DNA of 64,000 nucleotides from Photobacterium rosenbergii (GTDB lineage Bacteria > Pseudomonadota > Gammaproteobacteria > Enterobacterales > Vibrionaceae): contig NZ_PYMB01000005.1 of NCBI RefSeq assembly GCF_003026455.1, positions 124,001 through 188,000 on the forward strand. Direction: 5' to 3'. The position numbers and the translations under genes were made by a program. A model generated the notes under the pieces. That model saw only the letters and a program-made list of their open reading frames with translations. It was not told where the DNA came from and did no database searches. Every line of letters starts with the position of its first letter. The first letter of the stretch is position 1. Shown piece by piece: positions 15,202-25,187 of the stretch.

Positions 15202-17529
15202 TTAAGCCAGCTCCGCCTCTTTCTTCACTTCGTTCAAACGGCTGTTCAAGTGATGTACCAGTTGTTTCGGGAACGCATCAGGCTTGAAGTCGATAATAAA
15301 CTTGAAAGGCATACCAAACATCATTTGCGCTTTTTCGTGTTCTAGCAATGGCTGGAACAACTCTTCCATGATCGCCTTGCCTTCAGGGTAAGCCAAGATG
15401 TCACAGACCTTATCCTTTATTGATAGATAGCCATCCGGGAAGACAAGATCTGGAACAGCAGCCCCTTCAGTTGCATCGGTAAACCAGTTTTTGACATTGT
15501 CACCACCATCGCCAAAATTCAGCATCTCGTCGATCATGTTACCAGAGTCACTCTCGGAGAGCTGATAAGCCGGGTTGGGCTCACTCACTTTTCGGAACTG
15601 AGCAGAATCGACAATACCACCAGCGCTAGCAACAACGTTGTTGTAACCCGCCTCGAGCTCAAGTTCAAACCAGTGGATTGTCTTACCGTTGGTACCTTCC
15701 CTTTTCAGCATCGGGATGGCCTTGCCATTGTTCGTCAAGGTCAAGCCTTCCTGATTACAGTAGACTTTCACTTTTATCGTATCGAGATGGCGGTCTTTAA
15801 AACGTTTAGAGGCTATATGGACAACTGGCTCAGCACTCCAGACCGATTTATAGAAGAAGAATGCATCTTTCTTTATCGCTCGGTCAAAGGTGACTAGCCC
15901 TTTGTTATTACGGCCTTTTACCCCGCCTTCATCGCGCATATCTGAGCCAAAATCGAAGAAATTCCAGACATAGCTACCCCAGACACAGTCATGGCGGTTA
16001 AACGTTGCCAACACTTCTTCATGGTACTTGGCGTGGTATTCCTCTGAGTAGTCTTTCACTTTTGGCTCATCGCTATGCCAATGAATTATCCCTTCGGCGC
16101 CATACTCGGAATACCCTAGGCAACCATTCGGGTTGGCTTTGCGGAACGCCTGGATAAAGTCCTCATAGCCTGAGGTATCTCCGAGATACCACCCGTGATA
16201 TTGGTTAAATGCCACAGTGTCAGTCGCAAAGTTAGCCGGGTCATCCTCTGTGATCACCATAACTTGGGCTTGAGTAGTCAGCCTTGTCGTATCTTCTTCC
16301 CGGACCACCGCATGCATTTCTTCCACAATATCCAGCAGCGGCCGTTCATCAGGGAACATACCCACTTCATTTTGTACGCCCCAAAGGACTATCGAGGAAT
16401 GGTTATAGGCCTGGCGGATGAGTTCTCGCATTTGGTCCTTGGCATTCGCACCTGTCAGGTCAGTTTTTGATGTACGCGAAATGTTAGGTGGCTCAGCCCA
16501 AACCACCATCCCAGCTTCATCGCATAAATCGTAGAAAAAGTCGCTATGCTGATAGTGCGCAAGGCGGATAGAGTTTGCCCCGACTTCCTTGATCAGCGCC
16601 ATATCCTGGATTTGATGCTGCTCAGTCAGTGCATTCCCGACAGCTTCGCGATCCTGGTGCCGGCTGACACCACGTAACTTCGTTTTTTTGCCGTTCAAGA
16701 CAAAACCGTCGCTACCATTAAACTCAAAATAACGCAGCCCGGTCGCGATATTGATCGAGTCTTTGGTATCACCGTCAGCCATCAACCGGACACGGCACTC
16801 ATAGAGGTATGGATCCTTTGTTGCCTGCCATAAGTGGGGGGTATCAATTGCTAGGCTAACCGTCGCGCTATTGCCTGATACATCAGCCTCACCTTCGGCA
16901 ACCACTTGATCCTGTCGGTCGACAAACTGAACATGCAGGGTTGCCGTTTCCTGGCTGTTATTCGTAACCAGCGCTTTTACTTCAACCTTCGCCTCAGCCT
17001 CAGAGACCTCACGCTGTGATACATAAACACCCGAAGACCCCATATCCATCATATCGAAATGGACATCTTCAGCGATAACCAGATTGACATCGCGGTATAT
17101 ACCGCCGTAGAAAGTAAAATCTGCAAATAGCGGGTATACATCTTCTATGTGAGAGTTATCGACGCTGATAACCAACTCATTGCTACCCTCGGTAAGTAGG
17201 TTGGTGACGTCGAAACGGAAACGAGAGTAGCCACCACGGTGCTCACCTAGGTGCTCGCCATTAAGGTAGGCGTTAGCCACGCTATTGGCAGCCCCTACTT
17301 CTAGGTAATAAGACTTACCCGCCTCAATAGCATCGATTTCAATGGTTTTCTTGTACCAGCACAACCCTCGGTGGTAATTGTCACCTCCGGTTTGGCCATC
17401 GACCGCATTCCAACAATGTGGGATTTGGACAGGCTCAAGCTGCTCAATGTTTAACCCCTGAACGTCATTAAGTGCCAGTGGCTGCTTGGTAAAGTGCCAG
17501 TCTGAATTTAGGCTAACTCGTTTGCTCAC
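15202..17529 (-). CDS. Glycoside hydrolase family 2 (beta-glucuronidase/beta-galactosidase type), cytoplasmic
   Basis: About 775 aa with the GH2 order: sugar-binding jelly roll (RGLCWYKKTIEID, AYLNGEHLGEHRGGYSRFRF), Ig-like domain, and TIM barrel. The acid/base is Glu388 in WGVQNEVG and the nucleophile Glu475 in GYSEYGAEG. A later GRNNKGLVTFDR contains the N-x-K-G motif that binds the uronate carboxylate in beta-glucuronidases, but the same residues occur in some GH2 enzymes annotated as beta-galactosidases. A C-terminal extension of about 110 aa follows. No signal peptide, so it acts on imported oligosaccharides. Start GTG 17529 has GGAG six bases upstream. The context of glucuronate genes favours beta-glucuronidase. 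Divergent AraC regulator. Confidence 0.88.
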   Translation of the reverse strand: MSKRVSLNSDWHFTKQPLALNDVQGLNIEQLEPVQIPHCWNAVDGQTGGDNYHRGLCWYKKTIEIDAIEAGKSYYLEVGAANSVANAYLNGEHLGEHRGGYSRFRFDVTNLLTEGSNELVISVDNSHIEDVYPLFADFTFYGGIYRDVNLVIAEDVHFDMMDMGSSGVYVSQREVSEAEAKVEVKALVTNNSQETATLHVQFVDRQDQVVAEGEADVSGNSATVSLAIDTPHLWQATKDPYLYECRVRLMADGDTKDSINIATGLRYFEFNGSDGFVLNGKKTKLRGVSRHQDREAVGNALTEQHQIQDMALIKEVGANSIRLAHYQHSDFFYDLCDEAGMVVWAEPPNISRTSKTDLTGANAKDQMRELIRQAYNHSSIVLWGVQNEVGMFPDERPLLDIVEEMHAVVREEDTTRLTTQAQVMVITEDDPANFATDTVAFNQYHGWYLGDTSGYEDFIQAFRKANPNGCLGYSEYGAEGIIHWHSDEPKVKDYSEEYHAKYHEEVLATFNRHDCVWGSYVWNFFDFGSDMRDEGGVKGRNNKGLVTFDRAIKKDAFFFYKSVWSAEPVVHIASKRFKDRHLDTIKVKVYCNQEGLTLTNNGKAIPMLKREGTNGKTIHWFELELEAGYNNVVASAGGIVDSAQFRKVSEPNPAYQLSESDSGNMIDEMLNFGDGGDNVKNWFTDATEGAAVPDLVFPDGYLSIKDKVCDILAYPEGKAIMEELFQPLLEHEKAQMMFGMPFKFIIDFKPDAFPKQLVHHLNSRLNEVKKEAELA

Positions 17530-17600
17530 GTTTCGCTCCGATATTCGCGTCTGTTCCTTTCTCTTCATCGTAACGGCCAAAGAATAAGAAAGTATCCACC

Positions 17601-17654
17601 ATATTGATAAATTAATGCATAATATTGATTGAATTTAATGAGCCTCATCAATAT
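17601..17654. promoter_or_regulatory. Candidate AraC-type half-sites between GH2 and AraC genes
   Basis: ATATTGAT occurs at 17601 and 17622, 21 bp apart (two helical turns) in direct orientation, and inverted as ATCAATAT at 17647. Direct half-sites at 21-bp spacing are typical for AraC-family activators. Confidence 0.5.
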
Positions 17655-17668
17655 ATGACGGAGATCAC

Positions 17669-18856
17669 GTGGATAACCTAAAGCAAAAAGCCGACATCCT
17701 TCATGGCTTACTTTATGTCGAAGTGCGATATGCCACCCAAGGTGATGGCGCAAGCGCAATGGTCATCAACAGCCAGCCACCTATGATCCGCAATGAAGGC
17801 TACGAGCTGATCAACTACATATTCACACGACCTCAGGGGCGGCAGGTATTGTTGCTTGAAGGGCAGTTTGGCAGCCGGTATTTCGGCTTACACAACCAGA
17901 ACAAGGCTGTGCTCGTTGGCCCCTTCTGTATCCAGCAGACAGACTACAGCCTGTCGATGAAAGAGGTGTTCGAAAATTCAAACCTGACGACCGATCAACT
18001 TGATTTGTTGGAGAGTTATTTGCTTAACCGGCCGATCTTTGAACCCCAGGTGATGAAGCACTGGGCACAGGTTGTCGGTAGTTTGATAGTCAATGACTTA
18101 GTCGATCTGGAGACCCAGGCAGAGCCAAAAGAGAAAGAGGTAAAGCCCTTACCAATCAGTGAGTCAGCAGTAAAATTTGCTGAAAACCAAGAAGTGATTA
18201 ATGGCTATATACAAGAGAAAAAAATACTGAGTGCGATTACCCACGGCGATTTAGAAACCGTTGAAGCCCTTATGCTCAACGCTTTTGCGGATGAACACAT
18301 TCCAAACCGGGTCCAGCACGCACTCCATGACCTAAAATACATGGCCATTACCATGAATTCCCTTTCAACCCGCGCCGCCTTCAACAGCGGGGTAAACCCA
18401 CAGATTGTTGACTTCCTATCCAACCGTTACGTAAAGGCAATTGAACGCCAGGATAACCTTAATGATCTAAAGGCACTTATCAAAGGCATACCAGCCAACT
18501 ATTGCCAAAACGTTATTCGCTACAGCCTCAATCAATATTCAACTATCGTCCGCCGGGCCATCACCCTTATTCGCCTTAACATTCAATCAACCCTAAGTCT
18601 CAGGGATATCGCTAGTGAGTTAAATGTCACCAAGGAGCACCTTGCAAGGCAGTTCAGGAAGGAGACGGGACTGACGGTATCTCGCTATACCAACCAGTTG
18701 AAAATTGAAGAAGCATTGCCCTTTTTAGGTACCGAACAGGGGAACATCGATAATCTAGCAGAGCAATTTGGCTTTTGTTCAGCCGCTTATTTCAGAAAAG
18801 TATTTAAAGAAGTGATGGGAGTGACGCCAGGGAAATACCATGCCCGTAATAAATGA
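17669..18856 (+). CDS. AraC-family transcriptional regulator
   Basis: A 395-aa protein. The C-terminal 100 residues hold both HTH motifs: LSLRDIASELNVTKEHLARQFRKETGLTVSRY and NIDNLAEQFGFCSAAYFRKVFKEVMGVTPGKYH. The N-terminal 290 residues resemble the sensory part of YSIRK-type regulators from sugar loci rather than a classic arabinose cupin; I do not recognise the ligand. GTG 17669 has GGAG six bases upstream. It is divergent from the GH2 gene and likely activates it through the half-sites in the gap. Confidence 0.88.
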   Translation: MDNLKQKADILHGLLYVEVRYATQGDGASAMVINSQPPMIRNEGYELINYIFTRPQGRQVLLLEGQFGSRYFGLHNQNKAVLVGPFCIQQTDYSLSMKEVFENSNLTTDQLDLLESYLLNRPIFEPQVMKHWAQVVGSLIVNDLVDLETQAEPKEKEVKPLPISESAVKFAENQEVINGYIQEKKILSAITHGDLETVEALMLNAFADEHIPNRVQHALHDLKYMAITMNSLSTRAAFNSGVNPQIVDFLSNRYVKAIERQDNLNDLKALIKGIPANYCQNVIRYSLNQYSTIVRRAITLIRLNIQSTLSLRDIASELNVTKEHLARQFRKETGLTVSRYTNQLKIEEALPFLGTEQGNIDNLAEQFGFCSAAYFRKVFKEVMGVTPGKYHARNK

Positions 18857-18858
18857 AT

Positions 18859-18884
18859 ACCCAGCCTTTACGTTAAAGGCCGGG
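18859..18884. terminator. Stem-loop between converging AraC and eda genes
   Basis: GCCTTTA-CGT-TAAAGGC, extended by flanking CCC/GGG pairs, forms a compact hairpin with no clear T-run. Its position between two converging stops suggests termination. Confidence 0.5.
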
Positions 18885-18897
18885 CAGAACTGCATGC

Positions 18898-19524
18898 TTA
18901 TTTGACCAGATCAGCCGCTTCGCGGGCTAGGCGGCCAATTTCCTCCCAGCGACCTTCATTGATCAACTTTTTGTCGACCATCCAGGTCCCACCGCATGCG
19001 TAGACACGGTCAATCGCCAAGTAATCTCTCACGTTCGCTGTATTCACCCCTCCCGTTGGCATCAATTGAATCTGGGTATATGGCGCTAACAAGGACTTGA
19101 GCATGTTAATACCACCAGACGCTTCGGCAGGGAAAAACTTCAAGGTAGTGATACCTAACTCCAGTGCCGCTTCAATGGCACTTGGGTTATTGACTCCAGG
19201 AACAATATCGATACCGATTTCTTGACACGCTTTTACCGTCGTTGGGTTCAATCCTGGAGAAACCACAAACGTCGCGCCAGCATTCTTAGCTGCAATAGCC
19301 TGCTCCCGATTGAGAACAGTCCCTGCCCCGATCAACATATCTGGCTGGGCTTCGCGTAACAGGCGGATCGCCTCGGCAGCAGCATCTGAGCGGAAGGTAA
19401 TTTCCGCCGCTGGCAAACCATTTTCTGCTAACGCCTTCCCTAGAGGGATAATATCTTCAGCGCGATCGATCGCGATTACCGGGATCACTTTAATTTGTGC
19501 AAGTTGTTGTGCAATTGTGCTCAT
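18898..19524 (-). CDS. eda: 2-dehydro-3-deoxy-6-phosphogluconate aldolase (KDPG aldolase)
   Basis: A 208-aa class I aldolase cleaving KDPG to pyruvate and glyceraldehyde-3-phosphate. The Schiff-base Lys is in TLKFFPAEASGG, the general acid Glu in LPAAEITFRSDAA, and the phosphate-binding loop in MPTGGVN. The length is normal. It is the last gene of the minus-strand operon uxuB-uxaC-kdgK-eda, 15 bp after kdgK, and completes conversion of glucuronate to central metabolites. Confidence 0.97.
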   Translation of the reverse strand: MSTIAQQLAQIKVIPVIAIDRAEDIIPLGKALAENGLPAAEITFRSDAAAEAIRLLREAQPDMLIGAGTVLNREQAIAAKNAGATFVVSPGLNPTTVKACQEIGIDIVPGVNNPSAIEAALELGITTLKFFPAEASGGINMLKSLLAPYTQIQLMPTGGVNTANVRDYLAIDRVYACGGTWMVDKKLINEGRWEEIGRLAREAADLVK

Positions 19525-19539
19525 TTTGCCTACTTCCTT

Positions 19540-20499
19540 TTATTCGGCTAGGGAAAGGGAGGTCTCATTAAACTGGATGTGGGACATCACTTCTGCTGGG
19601 ATAATCGCCCCTTTGTGCTGAATGACAGTACCGGCCAACAAGTGCCCCTGCTCGGAACATTTAACCGGCGACAGCCCCTGCAGCATCCCGGCTATGAAGC
19701 CAGCATTGAATGAATCCCCGGCTGAAGTTGTATCAACAACCGCTTTGACCGGACGGGTAGCCACAAATGTACGGGTATCAGTGGTAAAGTCTTCAAAGTA
19801 ATTACCTTTGGCCCCCATTTTTACTACCGCTTTTTTCACTCCCGCGGACTTAAGCCGGACCAACGTTGCTTCTTCATTGGCATCCCCCCATAGGGCAGCC
19901 TCATCGTCATTGGTCACTAGCGCAAGGGACGTTAACGCATAAACAGCTTCATAGCAGTCCCTTGCGTGCTGGACAGATTCCCAAAGTGCAGGCCGGTAAT
20001 TGGAATCAAAAATAATTTCAACGCCAGCACCAGACAATGCCTCAAGCAGCTTAATCAGCTGGAGTCGATCATTGTGCGGTAGGATGGCTAGGCTGATACC
20101 ACTGAGATAAACCATATCCATACCTGCCAGCTTGGTGGCTACCTCCGAAAACCCAGGGTGTTGCAACATATAACGGGCTGCGGATTGGTTACGCCAGTAT
20201 AAAAAAGTACGTTCGCCTTTTTTATCTAGCTGGATCAGGTACAGGCCTGGCTGGCGACTATTGTCCCGTAATACAAGTTCAGTCCCCACGCCCTCTTGCT
20301 GCCAACGTGCCAGCATACCATCGCTAATAGGGTCACAACCAAGTGCAGAAACATACTCGATAGAAGCGTCTTTGCCGGCTGTACGGGCCAGGTAAACAGC
20401 AGTGTTGAGCGAGTCACCACCATAAGTTTGGTGCATGGCGCCGAAAGGGGCGCCATTTAGCTCAATCATGCATTCACCAAGGAGGGCAATGCGCTTCAT
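19540..20499 (-). CDS. kdgK: 2-dehydro-3-deoxygluconokinase (KDG kinase)
   Basis: A 319-aa PfkB/ribokinase-family sugar kinase. The N-terminus [14 protein letters not shown] and the substrate region [14 protein letters not shown] match KdgK. The C-terminal catalytic signature is [16 protein letters not shown], with the base Asp. It phosphorylates KDG to KDPG. Its start overlaps the uxaC stop by ATGA, showing translational coupling; eda follows. Confidence 0.96.
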   Translation of the reverse strand: MKRIALLGECMIELNGAPFGAMHQTYGGDSLNTAVYLARTAGKDASIEYVSALGCDPISDGMLARWQQEGVGTELVLRDNSRQPGLYLIQLDKKGERTFLYWRNQSAARYMLQHPGFSEVATKLAGMDMVYLSGISLAILPHNDRLQLIKLLEALSGAGVEIIFDSNYRPALWESVQHARDCYEAVYALTSLALVTNDDEAALWGDANEEATLVRLKSAGVKKAVVKMGAKGNYFEDFTTDTRTFVATRPVKAVVDTTSAGDSFNAGFIAGMLQGLSPVKCSEQGHLLAGTVIQHKGAIIPAEVMSHIQFNETSLSLAE

Positions 20500-21920
20500 G
20501 CTTGCTCCCCTGGTAGGCGGAAGTATGATTTAGCATTGTTGAAACAGATGTCTTTCACCATCTGCCCAAGCATGTTGATATCGTTTGGTACTTCGCCATT
20601 TTCCGCCCACTGGCCAACCATGTTACACAAGATGCGGCGGAAATATTCATGGCGAGTGTATGACAGGAAGCTACGGGAGTCAGTCAACATACCCACAAAC
20701 TGGCTCAGCAAGCCAAGCTGGGAAAGTTGCTGCATCTGGCGTTCCATACCGTCCTTCTGGTCGTTGAACCACCAGCCAGAACCGAATTGAATTTTGCCCG
20801 CAATACCGCCGCCCTGGAAGTTACCAATCATGGTTGCCATCATTTCGTTATCACGTGGGTTCAAGCAGTAAAGGATCGTTTTAGGTAACTCGTTAGTAAG
20901 ATCCATAGCATTTAGCAAAGAGGCTAACTCAAGCGCAAACGGGCGGTCAGCGATGGAGTCAAAGCCAGCATCAGGACCTAGCAGTTTGAACATGCGGGTA
21001 CTATTGTTGCGCTGGGCACCAAGGTGAAGCTGCATAACCCAGCCACGCTTGGCGTATTGGCGGCCTAACCAAACCTGGACGGCTGTCGTGAATTGGTCAA
21101 TCTCTTTTTCACTTAACGGCTGGGCATCAAGACGACGGGCTAGAATGGCATCAAGATCGGATTCAGACGGTACCGCAGCATAACGCATGATCTCAATACC
21201 ATGGTCAGCGGCCCGGCAGCCATGGGCAGCAAAATGGTCAAGTCGACGGTCCAGCGCGTTGAGCAAGTCTGCAAAGCGGCGAATTTCAACATCTGCGACT
21301 TGGCCTAATTGCTGTAGGTAATCTGCAAAGCCATCCAGCTCAATTTTAAACGCACGGTCTGGGCGCCAACTCGGGGCAACTTCAATGTCAAAACTGCTGT
21401 CCTCTGCAATAGCTTTATGATGCTCTAGGGTATGGATTGGGTCATCTGTGGTCCCTGCCATCACCACGTTCATTTGTTTCATGATGCCACGGGCAGAGAA
21501 CTCTGGGCTGGCCAGCATTTCATTACATTGGTCCCAGATCCCTTTCGCTGTTTTAGGGCCAAACAGCTGGCCTGTAATACCAAATGGGCGGCGAAGTTCA
21601 AGATGGGTCCAGTGGTAAAGCGGGTTACCCAAAGTTTGCGGTACCGTTTTTGCCCAAGCCATGTACTTATCGAAATCAGAACTGTCCTTACCGGTGATAA
21701 GTGCTTCTTCAATACCGGCTGATCGCATACCCCGCCATTTGTAATGATCGCCTTCCAACCAAATTTGGCCAAGGTTATCAAAGCGGCGATCTTCCGCCAC
21801 TTCTTGTGGGTTCAGGTGGCAGTGGTAGTCATAAATCGGCATGTCTTTTGCGAATTCATGATAGAGGTGACGGGCAGTTTCATTCGACAGCAGGAAGTCG
21901 TCACAAAGAAAGTTTTTCAT
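20496..21920 (-). CDS. uxaC: Glucuronate (uronate) isomerase
   Basis: A 474-aa amidohydrolase-superfamily enzyme that isomerises D-glucuronate to D-fructuronate. The metal-binding opening [19 protein letters not shown] is typical, as are [47 protein letters not shown] and [26 protein letters not shown]. Length equals the usual 470 aa. It is the second gene of the operon, 75 bp after uxuB across a stem-loop, and is coupled to kdgK. UxaC can also act on galacturonate, but no uxaA or uxaB is present, so glucuronate is the likely input. Confidence 0.97.
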   Translation of the reverse strand: MKNFLCDDFLLSNETARHLYHEFAKDMPIYDYHCHLNPQEVAEDRRFDNLGQIWLEGDHYKWRGMRSAGIEEALITGKDSSDFDKYMAWAKTVPQTLGNPLYHWTHLELRRPFGITGQLFGPKTAKGIWDQCNEMLASPEFSARGIMKQMNVVMAGTTDDPIHTLEHHKAIAEDSSFDIEVAPSWRPDRAFKIELDGFADYLQQLGQVADVEIRRFADLLNALDRRLDHFAAHGCRAADHGIEIMRYAAVPSESDLDAILARRLDAQPLSEKEIDQFTTAVQVWLGRQYAKRGWVMQLHLGAQRNNSTRMFKLLGPDAGFDSIADRPFALELASLLNAMDLTNELPKTILYCLNPRDNEMMATMIGNFQGGGIAGKIQFGSGWWFNDQKDGMERQMQQLSQLGLLSQFVGMLTDSRSFLSYTRHEYFRRILCNMVGQWAENGEVPNDINMLGQMVKDICFNNAKSYFRLPGEQA

Positions 21921-21936
21921 ATTACACTCCGAAAAG

Positions 21937-21984
21937 AGCGCTACCCCGCTAGAGAGTCAACGGCAGAGCTTGTAGGGTAGCGCT
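21937..21984. other. Intercistronic inverted repeat between uxuB and uxaC
   Basis: AGCGCTACCC (21937-21946) is perfectly complementary to GGGTAGCGCT (21975-21984) across a 28-nt loop. On the minus-strand transcript it would fold just before the uxaC ribosome binding site. It has no T-run, so a role in mRNA processing or stability is more likely than termination. Confidence 0.55.
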
Positions 21985-21995
21985 AAAACACTCAA

Positions 21996-23459
21996 TTACA
22001 GGGAAGCAACGGCGGCACGGGCGCCTTTGGTGATAATCAACTGGTAAGCTTTAGTGACTTCAGCAACAAAACTGTCGTTCTGAATCAAGTCAGTACCAAA
22101 AATGGCTTCAATGCCCAAGATTTCCCTTACGACTGAAGTATTGATACCGTGTTGCTTATAAAGTGCCTTAAACTGGTCAACCATAGGGTCGCGGACATCA
22201 ATCGTCTTGGCCTTTTCATCAACACCACTGATATATGTCATCCAGCCCGCAATCCCCATTGCCAACCATTTGTAGTCGGTTCCAGCGGCAAGGTGGTGGC
22301 GCAAAGAGCCTCCCATGCGCTGAGGAATTTTCTGACTGCCGTCCATCGCAATTTGCCAAGTCTGGTGTTTTAGGCTTGGGTTGGTGTAACGCTCGATCAA
22401 TAGGTGGGCATAACCTTCAAGATCTGTCCCTTCCGGCATATTTAGCGTTGGCGCTTGCGCCTTCATCATCATGTCGAAGGCAGCTTTGCGGTAGTGTTCG
22501 TTGGTCATGGTGTCTGAAATATGCGGATAACCACCAAGGTAACCAAGATAGGCAAGGAATGAGTGGCTGCCGTTTAGCATGCGCAGTTTCATCTCTTCAA
22601 ACGGCACGACATCAGCAACAAATTTTGCCCCATCAACTACATCCCAATCTGGGCGGCCATTGACAAAGTTGTCTTCGATAACCCATTGGCGGAACGGCTC
22701 GCATGCAATACCACATGGGTCTTCAACCCCGACTAGCTTAGTGATTTCAGCCAGAGTTTCAGGCGTTGCCGCAGGGACAATGCGGTCAACCATAGTACAA
22801 GGGAATGTCACGTTTGCTTCAATCCAACCAGCCAGCTCTTGGTCAACCAGATAAGCAAAATCAAGTACGGCGGCACGGGCAACATGGCCGTTTTCTTGCA
22901 CATTGTCACAAGACATTACCGTAAATGGTTTAATGTTGGCATCACGGCGGATACGTAATGCTTCAACAATATAACCAATTGCTGAGCTTGGCTCATGAGG
23001 GTTGGCTAAATCAGCTTGGATCAAGCTATTCGTTTTATCTAAACGGCCTGTTGCAGGATCGGCGCAGTAGCCCTTTTCGGTAATTGTCATCGAAACAATG
23101 GCAACCTGCTCCTCAGCCATTTTAGCTAGAACCGCTTGCTTACCGTCAAAAGTGGGGTGCAAAGACTCAGTTACGGAGTGGACAATTTTAACCTCTGTCG
23201 ACTCAGCCCCTTTTTCTGCGACAGTGAACAAGTGGTCTTGCTCACGTAGCTGAGTCACCAGATCCTCGCCACCAAAGAGGTTAATTTCACAAATACCCCA
23301 GTCACTGGCTGTCTTTTCAAGCATCTCATGAGTGAAAAGTGCTTGGTGGGCGCGGTGGAAAGCACCAAATCCAAGGTGAACAATTCGGCTTTTTAGCTTC
23401 TCACGATCAAAGCTTGGCTTTTTCGCAGCTTCAGAAATTGCGGATAATGTTGTTGTCAT
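21996..23459 (-). CDS. uxuB: D-mannonate oxidoreductase (fructuronate reductase)
   Basis: A 487-aa polyol-type long-chain dehydrogenase that reduces fructuronate to mannonate with NADH. The Rossmann motif is RIVHLGFGAFHRAHQALF, and catalytic-region signatures include MVDRIVPAATPE and KLRMLNGSHSFLAYLGYLGG. Start ATG 23459 (MTTTLSA) has CGGAG upstream; an in-frame longer reading to 23567 has no family support. It heads the operon uxuB-uxaC-kdgK-eda and has a UxuR/ExuR-like operator 88 bp ahead, divergent from uxuA. Confidence 0.95.
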   Translation of the reverse strand: MTTTLSAISEAAKKPSFDREKLKSRIVHLGFGAFHRAHQALFTHEMLEKTASDWGICEINLFGGEDLVTQLREQDHLFTVAEKGAESTEVKIVHSVTESLHPTFDGKQAVLAKMAEEQVAIVSMTITEKGYCADPATGRLDKTNSLIQADLANPHEPSSAIGYIVEALRIRRDANIKPFTVMSCDNVQENGHVARAAVLDFAYLVDQELAGWIEANVTFPCTMVDRIVPAATPETLAEITKLVGVEDPCGIACEPFRQWVIEDNFVNGRPDWDVVDGAKFVADVVPFEEMKLRMLNGSHSFLAYLGYLGGYPHISDTMTNEHYRKAAFDMMMKAQAPTLNMPEGTDLEGYAHLLIERYTNPSLKHQTWQIAMDGSQKIPQRMGGSLRHHLAAGTDYKWLAMGIAGWMTYISGVDEKAKTIDVRDPMVDQFKALYKQHGINTSVVREILGIEAIFGTDLIQNDSFVAEVTKAYQLIITKGARAAVASL

Positions 23460-23546
23460 GTTGCACTCCGTTGCCGAAAAAATGGTGATATACCAAATCT
23501 CAGGCGATCTATGGGATGAAATAGTATACATAGGTGCCCAGCATTT

Positions 23547-23558
23547 TTGGAACACCAA
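23547..23558. promoter_or_regulatory. UxuR/ExuR-like operator before uxuB operon
   Basis: TTGGAACACCAA fits TTGG-N4-CCAA, the core of the known gammaproteobacterial UxuR/ExuR consensus AATTGGTATACCAATT. It lies 88 bp upstream of the uxuB start on the minus strand. Confidence 0.65.
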
Positions 23559-23694
23559 TTTAAACAAGGGATAATCAACTTCAATTTCGTGCTTCTATGA
23601 AGCATAAAGCCTTATTAATCATCAATCTCATGCTTTGCAACGATTATAAGTATAAACCCTCTCCGGAAAACAGGACACAGATCACACTTAAAAA

Positions 23695-23813
23695 GTGGTC
23701 AACCAAAATGCTTGGCAATTCGTGATATTGGTCAATCAATAGCAATTTTAAGTTTGACAATCATTCGGTACGAAGCAAAGATAACGGTGAGCTTAGCATG
23801 ATTGGTATACCTG
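23695..23813. promoter_or_regulatory. UxuR/ExuR-like operator cluster before uxuA
   Basis: Three near-matches to TTGG-N4-CCAA are present: GTGGTCAACCAA (23695-23706), TTGGTCAATCAA (23728-23739) and TTGGTATACCTG (23802-23813). Each deviates by one or two bases. The last is 51 bp before uxuA. Confidence 0.55.
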
Positions 23814-23864
23814 AATTGGTAGAAAGGCCAAATTCAGCACCACAATTTATAGAAGGTAGTTTAC

Positions 23865-25043
23865 ATGGAACAAACTTGGCGATGGTATGGCCCAAATGAT
23901 CCAGTGTCCCTTGATGATATTCGTCAGGCTGGTGCAACGGGTATCGTGAATGCACTCCACCACATCCCGAATGGTGAAGTATGGACAAAAGAAGAAATCC
24001 TCAAACGCAAAGCATTGATTGAAGCCAAAGGGTTGACTTGGTCAGTTGTTGAAAGTGTCCCTGTGCATGAAGAAATTAAAACCCAAACAGGTAACTTCCA
24101 GCTGTGGATAGACAACTATAAGCAAACCCTGCGCAACCTTGCCGAGTGTGGCATCGATACGGTTTGCTATAACTTCATGCCTGTACTGGATTGGACGCGT
24201 ACCGACCTCGAATATGAGATGGCAGACGGCTCAAAAGCGCTTCGTTTTGACCAAATCGCTTTTGCAGCATTTGAGCTACACATCCTAAAGCGCCCGGGTG
24301 CAGAGCAAGACTATACGGCTGAAGAGCAATCTCAGGCACTGAACTACTTCCACAACATGTCAGAAGCCGATGTCGCTAAACTAACCAGTAATATTATTGC
24401 TGGCCTACCTGGCGCAGAAGAAGGCTACACGCTGCAAGAGTTCCAGGCCCAGCTTGATCGTTATGCAGGCATTGACAAAGACAAGCTTCGTCAGCATATG
24501 GCGCACTTCCTGAAAGAGCTGATGCCAATTTGTGAAGCCAATGGCTTGAAGATGGCTGTGCACCCAGACGATCCACCGCGCCCAATCCTTGGCCTGCCAC
24601 GCATTGTATCAACGATTGAAGATATCGATTGGCTAACGACAGAAGTCCCAAGCCAAATGAACGGCATCACAATGTGTACTGGCTCGTATGGCGTCCGCGG
24701 TGACAATGATCTGGTCAATATGATCAAAAAGCATGGCGATCGCGTTTACTTCACTCACTTACGTTCAACACAGCGTGAAGAAAACCAAATGAGCTTCCAT
24801 GAAGCAGCCCACCTAGAAGGTGACGTTGATATGTACAATGTTGTCATGGCTATTTTGGAAGAAGAGCAGCGTCGTGAGAAATCAGGTAATAATCGCCTAA
24901 TTCCAATGCGACCTGATCATGGCCATCAAATGCTTGATGATCTGAAGAAAAAAACTAACCCAGGCTACTCAGCTATTGGCCGCCTGAAGGGTCTAGCTGA
25001 AGTGCGAGGACTGGAGTTAGCCCTTAAGCGTTCACACTTCTAA
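23865..25043 (+). CDS. uxuA: Mannonate dehydratase
   Basis: A 392-aa TIM-barrel enzyme converting D-mannonate to 2-keto-3-deoxygluconate. The N-terminus [20 protein letters not shown] is diagnostic. Metal ligands expected from family structures are visible: His233 ([10 protein letters not shown]), Cys271 (MCTGSYG), His298 (FTHLRST) and Asp351 (RPDHGHQ). The length is normal. It is divergent from uxuB, has its own operator cluster, and ends at a strong terminator. A shortened relative lies at 46461. Confidence 0.97.
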   Translation: MEQTWRWYGPNDPVSLDDIRQAGATGIVNALHHIPNGEVWTKEEILKRKALIEAKGLTWSVVESVPVHEEIKTQTGNFQLWIDNYKQTLRNLAECGIDTVCYNFMPVLDWTRTDLEYEMADGSKALRFDQIAFAAFELHILKRPGAEQDYTAEEQSQALNYFHNMSEADVAKLTSNIIAGLPGAEEGYTLQEFQAQLDRYAGIDKDKLRQHMAHFLKELMPICEANGLKMAVHPDDPPRPILGLPRIVSTIEDIDWLTTEVPSQMNGITMCTGSYGVRGDNDLVNMIKKHGDRVYFTHLRSTQREENQMSFHEAAHLEGDVDMYNVVMAILEEEQRREKSGNNRLIPMRPDHGHQMLDDLKKKTNPGYSAIGRLKGLAEVRGLELALKRSHF

Positions 25044-25064
25044 TTTGAATCTAGCTTGAGCAAG

Positions 25065-25098
25065 CAGGTACCAGTTTTCATGCTGGTACCTGTTTTTT
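25065..25098 (+). terminator. Rho-independent terminator of uxuA
   Basis: CAGGTACCAG pairs with CTGGTACCTG around an 8-nt loop, followed by TTTTTT. Confidence 0.92.
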
Positions 25099-25187
25099 AT
25101 AATCATTTAATGTCTGCATCGCCACATTGGAGGATGCCGCTCCCCCTCACTAACTGGCCAATCACACCAATGTTGAATCTTGCTCTC

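Noticed and set aside
23485-23496. GTGATATACCAA before uxuB as a second operator
   Set aside because: Only one half-site matches and the spacing to 23547 is 62 bp, unlike the 42-bp pairs.
18898-25043. A galacturonate (uxaA/uxaB) branch in the uronate island
   Set aside because: No altronate dehydratase or tagaturonate reductase is present; the mannitol-dehydrogenase-type gene fits UxuB and the dehydratase is UxuA.
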